Below, piece by piece: positions 8,673 through 13,264 of a stretch of 13,264 nucleotides of DNA. The position numbers and the translations under genes were made by a program. Under the pieces are notes generated by a model. It was not told the origin of the DNA. It worked only from the letters and a program-made list of their open reading frames with translations, and ran no database searches. This DNA comes from Schleiferiaceae bacterium (GTDB lineage: Bacteria > Bacteroidota > Bacteroidia > Flavobacteriales > Schleiferiaceae). Within the stretch, counting starts at the first letter, position 1. The number at the start of each line of letters is the position of its first letter. The stretch lies in assembly GCA_030831045.1 (NCBI GenBank), contig JAURMB010000102.1, positions 1-13,264 of the forward strand, read 5' to 3'.

Positions 8673-9437
8673 ATGACTACCGTCCGCCTTGAAGTCCGCG
8701 ACCGCATCGCCTTTTTGACGATTGACCGCCCCGAAGCCTTAAACGCGCTAAACGCTCCGACGATCCAAGCGCTCCACGAGCAGGTCGTGGCCCTCGAAGT
8801 GCGCGACGACGTGCGGGCCGTGGTGCTCACGGGCGCGGGCCCCAAAAGTTTTGTGGCGGGCGCCGACATTGCTGAGTTTGCTGGCTACACCGCCGAAGAG
8901 GGCAGGGCGTTAGCGCAGCGCGGTCACGATCTGCTGTTCAACCGCATCGCGCAGGCCCGCAAGCCCTACATCGCGGCGATTAATGGGTTTGCCCTGGGGG
9001 GCGGACTTGAATTGGCCATGGCCTGCCACGTGCGCCTCGCGTCCACGACCGCGCGCCTGGGACTGCCCGAGGCGTCGTTGGGCGTGATTCCGGGCTACGG
9101 CGGCACCCAACGCCTCGCGCAGCTCGTCGGCAAGGGCCGAGCGCTCGAAATGATGTTCAGCGCCAGCATGATTGACGCCGCCAAGGCCGAGGCCTGGGGC
9201 CTCGTGAATGCGGTTCACGAGCCCGACCAGCTTCACGAGGCCGCCGAAGCCATGGCTCGGCAGTTTATCAAAGCCTCAGGCGACGCCCAGGAGGCCATTA
9301 TTCGCTGCGTCAATGCTGCGACCGAAGGCGGACCGGGATTTTCCGCCGAAATCGCCGAGTTTGGTGCCCGGTTTGGCACCGCGGAATTTGCCGAGGGAAC
9401 CGCGGCCTTTCTCGAAAAGCGCAAGCCAAGTTTTTGA
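8673..9437 (+). CDS. Enoyl-CoA hydratase (crotonase family)
   Basis: A cytoplasmic enzyme that adds water to trans-2-enoyl-CoA, as in fatty-acid beta-oxidation or related CoA pathways. The 254-residue protein has the family order. IDRPEALNALN comes near the N-terminus, then KSFVAGADIAEF, which forms the first oxyanion-hole segment. GGGLELAMACHVRLAS carries Glu113, LPEASLGVIPGYGGTQRL carries Glu133, and the usual C-terminal helix ends in FLEKRKPSF. Both catalytic glutamates of true hydratases (Glu144 and Glu164 in rat mitochondrial hydratase) are present with the same 20-residue spacing, so hydratase activity is more likely than isomerase alone. The ATG at 8673 is chosen because it lies downstream of the consensus promoter; a TTG at 8607 in frame would put the promoter inside the gene. 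Two membrane protein genes follow 55 bases later. Confidence 0.93.
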   Translation: MTTVRLEVRDRIAFLTIDRPEALNALNAPTIQALHEQVVALEVRDDVRAVVLTGAGPKSFVAGADIAEFAGYTAEEGRALAQRGHDLLFNRIAQARKPYIAAINGFALGGGLELAMACHVRLASTTARLGLPEASLGVIPGYGGTQRLAQLVGKGRALEMMFSASMIDAAKAEAWGLVNAVHEPDQLHEAAEAMARQFIKASGDAQEAIIRCVNAATEGGPGFSAEIAEFGARFGTAEFAEGTAAFLEKRKPSF

Positions 9438-9439
9438 AT

Positions 9440-9463
9440 GTGCGAAGACTAGCGTCTTTGTGC
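9440..9463 (+). other. Small hairpin between the hydratase and membrane protein genes
   Basis: Arms at 9440-9449 and 9454-9463 can form 10 base pairs, three of them G-U, around the loop TAGC. No T-run follows (TAAATTGACG), so it is not a standard terminator. It fills much of the 55-base gap and could act as a 3'-end or processing hairpin for the hydratase message. I found no convincing separate promoter for the gene at 9493. Confidence 0.35.
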
Positions 9464-9492
9464 TAAATTGACGGCACCTAAACGCAACGCAC

Positions 9493-10197
9493 ATGTCATT
9501 TTTGGTAATCGAACACGCCGTCTACACCATTGGCTCGGCTGGCTGGTGGGGCGGCATCGGAATTTTTGCCGCCTACGCCGGAGTCGTCTTCGCGGCCGCC
9601 CGCACTTGGAAGGGTGAAGAACTGCGAATCTTTGAACGCTGGTGGGGCTATGCGCTGGCCGCGTTGCTGCTCGCCAAGCACCTCTACCTCTATCAGGCGG
9701 GCCTTTGGAACGTCCACGACAACCTCGAAATGCACCTTTGCGGGTTCAGCCGCATTTTGAGCATCTTGCTACTCGCTTTTGGGGCGCGCTGGGCCTTTTA
9801 CCCCTTGTTTTTTTGGGGAATTGTCGGCGGGTTTCACAGCCTGCTCACCCCCGAACTCACGAGCGGCGACACCCCCTTCATGTATGCGGAATACTACATC
9901 GTTCACGGCGGAATCATCATTATTCCGCTCTACTTCGTATTTGCCCGCGGCTGGATGATTGGCAAGTGGACCTGGGCCAAGGTGTTGGGGATCAATTTAC
10001 TCCTCATGGCTCCGGTGGGCTTGGTCAACTACCTCGTCGACGCCAACTACATGTTTTTGTGCCAACGACCCATGGTTGACAACCCCTTTGTGGTAGGCGA
10101 CTGGCCGTTCTACATTCTCGGATTCGTGGTCGCTGGAGCCCTGCACTATGGGGTTCTCACGTTGCTTTTTTGGAAGCGCATTAATCGGGCCGCATAA
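9493..10197 (+). CDS. TIGR02206/YwaF-family (TMEM164-like) integral membrane protein, copy 1
   Basis: A 234-residue protein with about seven hydrophobic segments (near residues 15-36, 48-66, 80-98, 100-118, 132-152, 160-182 and 203-226). Family-like motifs are NLEMHLCGFSRIL (Cys83), FFWGIVGGFHSLLTPEL, YYIVHGGIIIIPLY (His138), NYLVDANYMFL and WPFYILG. These match the pattern of B. subtilis YwaF and the TIGR02206 family. The human relative TMEM164 is reported as an acyltransferase that uses a cysteine; if Cys83 and His138 correspond to its active site, this would be a lipid-modifying enzyme, which is inference. The gene overlaps the next, a paralogue, by one base (TAATG), so the two are probably translationally coupled. 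It follows the hydratase by 55 bases and may share its transcript. Confidence 0.82.
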   Translation: MSFLVIEHAVYTIGSAGWWGGIGIFAAYAGVVFAAARTWKGEELRIFERWWGYALAALLLAKHLYLYQAGLWNVHDNLEMHLCGFSRILSILLLAFGARWAFYPLFFWGIVGGFHSLLTPELTSGDTPFMYAEYYIVHGGIIIIPLYFVFARGWMIGKWTWAKVLGINLLLMAPVGLVNYLVDANYMFLCQRPMVDNPFVVGDWPFYILGFVVAGALHYGVLTLLFWKRINRAA

Positions 10198-10907
10198 TGG
10201 GAGAATGGGACATGGTGGTCGTCGAAGTCGGCGGCCCAATTTGGTGGGCTGGCTACGGCATCCTAGCCTTATTTTTTCTGGTCTTTTTCACGGTGGCGCC
10301 TCGCGCAGGCCACCCAAAGTTTGCCCAGTGGGAGAAGATTTTAGGCTGGACCATCCTTGCGAACCAATCGTGGTACTGGTGGATGGCGTTGGCCGACGGA
10401 ACCTTTAACGTGCGTGAGTCGCTGCCCCTGCACATGTGCAGCTTCAGCCAGTTTTTGCTCTTTGCGCACCTCGTGCTCAAGCAAAAGTGGGCCCTGCCGC
10501 TTGTGGCGTTTTGGGGTCCCTTGGGCGGAATCCAGGCCTTTCTCACTCCCGCGCTCGAGTCTTCGACCACGGTTGGGTACGTCACGCAGTTTTACACGGC
10601 GCACTCGTCGGTGGTGGTTATTCCGCTCTACCTCATTGTGCGGGGCGGAGCGCGCCTGCCGCGCGCCCTCTTTTGGCGCGTAATCGGAATGACCAACCTC
10701 GTCGGCTTCTCGATGATGGCGGTCAACGCGGCCCTTGGCTCAAACTATTGGTACGTCAACCAGCCGCCGCCGGTCGACCACCCGCTCGTGCAGGGGGCTT
10801 GGCCCTACTACCTCATCGGAATCGAGGGGGCCGTCGTTGCGCTGTTTGCGGGCCTCTTTATGCTCCTTCGCGGCTACCGAGAAGGCGCAGCGCCTCACGC
10901 CGGCTGA
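10197..10907 (+). CDS. TIGR02206/YwaF-family (TMEM164-like) integral membrane protein, copy 2
   Basis: A 236-residue paralogue of the preceding gene with the same hydrophobic pattern. Corresponding motifs are NVRESLPLHMCSFSQFL (Cys81), AFWGPLGGIQAFLTPAL, YTAHSSVVVIPLY (His136), NAALGSNYWYV and WPYYLIG. Cys and His are 55 residues apart, exactly as in copy 1. Its Cys motif (LPLHMC) is closer to the usual family form than copy 1's LEMHLC. The two copies have diverged well outside these motifs, so the duplication is old and they may have separate or heteromeric roles. The start ATG overlaps the stop of copy 1; another ATG five codons later (10212) cannot be excluded. The 3' end overlaps the opposing AlkD-like gene by 50 bases. 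Confidence 0.82.
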   Translation: MGEWDMVVVEVGGPIWWAGYGILALFFLVFFTVAPRAGHPKFAQWEKILGWTILANQSWYWWMALADGTFNVRESLPLHMCSFSQFLLFAHLVLKQKWALPLVAFWGPLGGIQAFLTPALESSTTVGYVTQFYTAHSSVVVIPLYLIVRGGARLPRALFWRVIGMTNLVGFSMMAVNAALGSNYWYVNQPPPVDHPLVQGAWPYYLIGIEGAVVALFAGLFMLLRGYREGAAPHAG

Positions 10908-11565
10908 GTCCGCTAAGTTCCGGGTGGGCGTCAACCCACTGCTGAACCCAGCGCGGGTTGGTTTTGGCGTAGTCGCGCAGGGCCCAGCCGATGGCCTTTC
11001 GGTGAAAAAACTCCTTGGAATGGATGTGCGCGCTCAGCGCCTCGTCGAGCCAGCTGGTCCGGGTTTCGGTGCGGAACCCCAATTGGCCAATCATCGCGGT
11101 ACGGTTTAACCACATGTTTTCGGAATATATCCAGCGCTGAACCGTGGGCCAAACGGCGTCGGGGTGCCGGCGCAGCAGCGCCCCCACGCCGTGCACCGCC
11201 AGCGTGTCTACGCTGTCCCACCAACTTTGGGCGGTGATCCAGGCTTCGAGCGCCGACAGACCCTCCTCGGGGGGCCAGTGCTTGGATTCGGATTTGATGA
11301 GGTCGCAGGCCACGTACTGGGCCTCCCGAACGGGGATTACCCAAAGCGCGTGGATGGCTTCGATCGCCGCCACCCCTCGCGGGCGCCCGGCCCAGGTGCG
11401 GCGCTGAAGTTCGGCGCGCGCGGGCTTAGGAATCCCCAAAAATGCAAAACGGTCTTTCATGTAGGCGGACATGTTTCGCGCGTTGGTGGGGTTTTGGTGC
11501 TGCGCGAGCAGCGAATAAGTATCCGAAACCCAGAGGGTTGCAAGCGACACGGTAGAATTAGTCAT
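10858..11565 (-). CDS. AlkD-like DNA alkylation repair glycosylase
   Basis: A 235-residue HEAT-like helical repeat protein that should remove alkylated purines such as 3-methyladenine and 7-methylguanine. Recognisable segments are NMSAYMKDRFAFLGIP near the N-terminus, SWWDSVDTLAVHGVG, WLNRTAMIGQLGFR, FFHRKAIGWALRDYAKT and the typical end LSGLSRREALRLL. The residues that act in Bacillus cereus AlkD (Trp109, Asp113, Arg148, Trp187) have counterparts here at Trp116, Asp120, Arg155 and Trp194. The offset is a constant seven, so the active site looks intact. The ATG at 11565 gives the usual N-terminal length. It diverges from the small exported protein gene (41 bases between starts), and its last 50 bases overlap the membrane protein gene end to end. 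Confidence 0.9.
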   Translation of the reverse strand: MTNSTVSLATLWVSDTYSLLAQHQNPTNARNMSAYMKDRFAFLGIPKPARAELQRRTWAGRPRGVAAIEAIHALWVIPVREAQYVACDLIKSESKHWPPEEGLSALEAWITAQSWWDSVDTLAVHGVGALLRRHPDAVWPTVQRWIYSENMWLNRTAMIGQLGFRTETRTSWLDEALSAHIHSKEFFHRKAIGWALRDYAKTNPRWVQQWVDAHPELSGLSRREALRLLGSREGA

Positions 11566-11594
11566 TTATTAACGCTTATGGCGCGAATTGCGCG

Positions 11595-11602
11595 TAATTT
11601 TG
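11595..11602 (+). promoter_or_regulatory. -7 promoter element for the small exported protein gene
   Basis: TAATTTTG matches TAnnTTTG exactly and ends four bases before the ATG at 11607, so the transcript would start at or next to the start codon. No TTG is found 17-23 bases upstream; that stretch is AT-rich (TTATTAACGCTTATG). The spacing to the ATG is the same as for the element at 3795. Confidence 0.55.
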
Positions 11603-11606
11603 AAGA

Positions 11607-12092
11607 ATGCGCAACCTTCTGCTACCCTTGATTGCGCTTTGGTCGGTTACGATGTCGGCCCAAAGCTACTTCAGCGCGAATTCCGCAGCGCAAAAACTGC
11701 AAGCCCACCAGACGAAGTTGAGTGAGCTGCACCTAAAGTTGCTTTCGCGCGAAACCCCCAAAGGCGGCTTCGAAGCCCCGTGGAAGAAAATTTACCTCGA
11801 GGCCCTTCAGCTCGAGGGAATCATAGCGTGTGCCCGTTCAGAGTGGTACTACACGCAGTTTGAACCGCAAGTGTACCGCACGCAAGGAGCATCGGTATCA
11901 GACCCCGATCAGTTTTACCAAGAGCTTACTCGGCTGGTGGCGCTGACCTCATACATGTATGAAGAAGTTGCGGCGGCGTATGAGCGGAACGGCTGCGCCC
12001 AAGACGGCGCACGCGCGGCGGTCCTCCAGGGCAGAGCAGCGCACGAACGGCTGCGGCCCGCGCTCAAAGGGGCGCTGGCAGGAGATCGCTAA
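11607..12092 (+). CDS. Small exported protein of unknown function
   Basis: I do not recognise this 161-residue protein. It begins with a signal peptide (MRNLLLPLIALWSVTMSAQS, likely cut near the AQS), so it is probably periplasmic or outer-envelope. The mature part looks mainly helical, with many Ala, Leu, Glu and Gln residues. It has two cysteines, in IIACARSEW and RNGCAQDG, which could form a disulfide after export, and a Tyr/Trp-rich patch (SEWYYTQFEPQVYRTQG). No lipobox is seen at the expected position. The ATG at 11607 is supported by the exact -7 element just upstream and the clean signal peptide. It sits between the divergent AlkD-like gene and a secreted PKD protein; nothing ties it to the former. 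Confidence 0.75.
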   Translation: MRNLLLPLIALWSVTMSAQSYFSANSAAQKLQAHQTKLSELHLKLLSRETPKGGFEAPWKKIYLEALQLEGIIACARSEWYYTQFEPQVYRTQGASVSDPDQFYQELTRLVALTSYMYEEVAAAYERNGCAQDGARAAVLQGRAAHERLRPALKGALAGDR

Positions 12093-12112
12093 CGCAGAAC
12101 CGGGCATCGGCC

Positions 12113-12133
12113 GCGCACTGCGGGCGCACTGCG
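12113..12133 (+). repeat. Short tandem direct repeat in an intergenic gap
   Basis: GCGCACTGCG occurs twice, at 12113-12122 and 12124-12133, with an 11-base period, in the 87-base gap before the PKD protein gene. It lies just upstream of the possible promoter and could be a binding site or a minor slippage product. Confidence 0.5.
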
Positions 12134-12140
12134 AGCCAAG

Positions 12141-12176
12141 TTTTGGACCGATGATCCAAATTATTGCCGAACTTTA
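12141..12176 (+). promoter_or_regulatory. Weak promoter candidate for the PKD-domain protein gene
   Basis: TTTTG at 12141-12145 could be a -33 element, and GAACTTTA at 12169-12176 is a poor match (two changes) to TAnnTTTG, 23 bases further on and three bases before the ATG at 12180. The placement resembles the elements at 3795 and 11595, which is the main reason to list it. Confidence 0.3.
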
Positions 12177-12179
12177 GGC

Positions 12180-13264
12180 ATGCGGTTTTTGATTGCAGCA
12201 GCCCTCGTGGTGGGCGCGTGGACCCTGCGCGCCCAATGCAGCGTTAATGTGGTCAACGACAGCCTGTATGGGTGTCCGGGAGACAGCGTGACCCTTCAGG
12301 CCGTGGGGAGTGGACCGTTTCAGTGGTCGCCGGCGGCGCGGTTTTCGTGCGACACCTGCACTACGACTCGGGCCCAGGTTACCTCGCCGGCGAGCTCGGT
12401 AACGCTGACTAGGTTGTCGAGCGGAAGCCAGTCCGCCGTGAACGGAAACTTTAGCGCGGGAAACTCCGGCTTCACCACGCAGTACACCCACAACCCCACG
12501 AGCATTTGGAACGAAGGAACCTACGCCGTCGGGCCCAATCCCAATGCGGTCCATCCCAATTTTGGCATTTGGGGCGATCATACTACCGGCACCGGGAACT
12601 ACATGATCGTCAACGGGAGCATTTTGCCCAACCGAACGATCTGGCAGCAGACCATTACGTTTCCGGCGGGATCGACCGTGACGATGTCGTATTGGGTGCT
12701 CAGCTTGGCGCTTCCCGCCGGAAGCCTGCGCGTGATGATGAACGGCGCGCAGGCGGGCGTGGCTCAGGCAGCCCCCGGCGCGGTTGGCCAGTGGAGCCTG
12801 AGGACGCAAACGTTTACGGCGCCGGCCAACGGGGTATGCACCGTAGCGCTGCAGGGCGTAATCACCGCGGGATCAGGCAACGATTTTGGAATTGACGATA
12901 TTTCGTTCACGTACTCCTGCACGGCCACAAAAACAGCCTGGCTGATTCCGAATCCGACGCCCATGCCGCTGGCCTGGGTAAACCGCACCAGCGGATGCGA
13001 TCCGTTTTGTGCGACGTGGCACGACGTAAGCAGCGTGTCCAGTGGCCAATTGGTGGCGCGGCTGTGGGATTTTGGTGACGGCACCACCGACACGGCTAAG
13101 GACCCCACGCACTGCTACGCCAACCCGGGTACGTATTCGGCGACGCTCACGGTGTGGTCCGACTCAGGCTGTGCTGCGCAGACAGTGTCGCTTCCGAGCG
13201 TTACGGTGCACCCGCAGCCGGTGGTCGACGCGTTTTGGTCGGCTCCGGGCGGAATTTGGGGCCG
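12180..13264 (+). CDS. Secreted PKD-domain adhesin-like protein, 5' part only
   Basis: The frame is open from ATG 12180 to the window end (361 codons), so the C-terminus is missing. It begins with a signal peptide (MRFLIAAALVVGAWTLRAQ). Residues of roughly 25-80 form an Ig/PKD-like segment common in Bacteroidota surface proteins (CPGDSVTLQAVGSGPFQWSP, FSCDTC). Residues of about 87-248 resemble a beta-sandwich domain (VNGNFSAGNSGFTTQYTH at its start, GDHTTGTGNYMIVNGS in the middle, DFGIDDISF at its end), seen in large gliding or adhesion proteins. A PKD domain follows, with WDFGDG at 296-301 and NPGTYSATLTV; PQPVVDAFW begins what may be another. Such proteins usually carry a C-terminal type IX secretion signal, which would lie outside the window. 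Probable role: surface adhesion or polymer binding. Confidence 0.85.
   Translation, partial: MRFLIAAALVVGAWTLRAQCSVNVVNDSLYGCPGDSVTLQAVGSGPFQWSPAARFSCDTCTTTRAQVTSPASSVTLTRLSSGSQSAVNGNFSAGNSGFTTQYTHNPTSIWNEGTYAVGPNPNAVHPNFGIWGDHTTGTGNYMIVNGSILPNRTIWQQTITFPAGSTVTMSYWVLSLALPAGSLRVMMNGAQAGVAQAAPGAVGQWSLRTQTFTAPANGVCTVALQGVITAGSGNDFGIDDISFTYSCTATKTAWLIPNPTPMPLAWVNRTSGCDPFCATWHDVSSVSSGQLVARLWDFGDGTTDTAKDPTHCYANPGTYSATLTVWSDSGCAAQTVSLPSVTVHPQPVVDAFWSAPGGIWG

Noticed and set aside
8615..8869. N-terminal extension of the methyltransferase up to 8869
   Set aside because: The extra 85 residues are Ser/Thr/Arg-rich without family resemblance and lie antisense to the conserved start of the hydratase gene.
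10883..10895. Hairpin AGGCG-CAG-CGCCT as a terminator for the second membrane protein gene
   Set aside because: The stem is only five base pairs with no T-run, and it lies within coding sequence of both overlapping genes.
12180..12240. Lipoprotein signal at Cys20 of the PKD protein
   Set aside because: The residues before the Cys are RAQ, which do not fit a lipobox; an ordinary signal peptide cut after Ala is more likely.

Overview
The window looks like chromosomal DNA from a GC-rich member of the Bacteroidota, probably a Flavobacteriales-type lineage. Four things point there. The F-type ATP synthase cluster stops after the gamma subunit, with no beta or epsilon genes, which is the usual split arrangement in this phylum. 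Genes lack clear Shine-Dalgarno sequences, and several have a TAnnTTTG-type -7 element. There is a secreted DUF4953-type metzincin protease. The window ends in a secreted PKD-type adhesin with domain sequences typical of this phylum. The genus cannot be told from the sequence alone.

Layout: (1) 1-3763 holds the distal part of the ATP synthase operon: the 3' end of atpE, then atpF, atpH, atpA and atpG, all on the + strand. A 15-bp stem-loop lies between atpE and atpF, and a strong intrinsic terminator follows atpG. (2) 3807-7836 is a probable two-gene unit: a secreted zinc metalloprotease followed 13 bases later by a membrane histidine kinase of NtrY-like type. (3) 7811-8614 (- strand) is a SAM-dependent methyltransferase that overlaps the kinase tail to tail. 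(4) From a compact divergent promoter region at 8597-8672, a + strand group begins: an enoyl-CoA hydratase (8673-9437) and a tandem pair of related seven-helix membrane proteins of the TIGR02206/YwaF (TMEM164-like) family. (5) 10858-11565 (- strand) is an AlkD-like DNA glycosylase, overlapping the second membrane gene tail to tail by 50 bases. (6) 11607-13264 (+) holds a small exported protein of unknown function and the N-terminal part of a large secreted PKD-domain protein that runs off the window.

The ATP synthase genes form one machine: the c-ring, the b stalk, delta, and the alpha and gamma subunits of F1. The other genes are mostly independent functions: secreted proteolysis with sensing, CoA and lipid metabolism, alkylation repair, and surface adhesion. 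The window is densely coded, with no intergenic stretch above 100 bases. I see no CRISPR array, tRNA, rRNA, insertion sequence or phage gene.

I did not find a clear new defence or mobile system. The observations most worth a second look are the atpE-atpF stem-loop, the tandem membrane protein pair with its fixed Cys/His spacing, the face-to-face promoters at 8597-8661, and -7 elements placed four bases before start codons, which suggest leaderless mRNAs.
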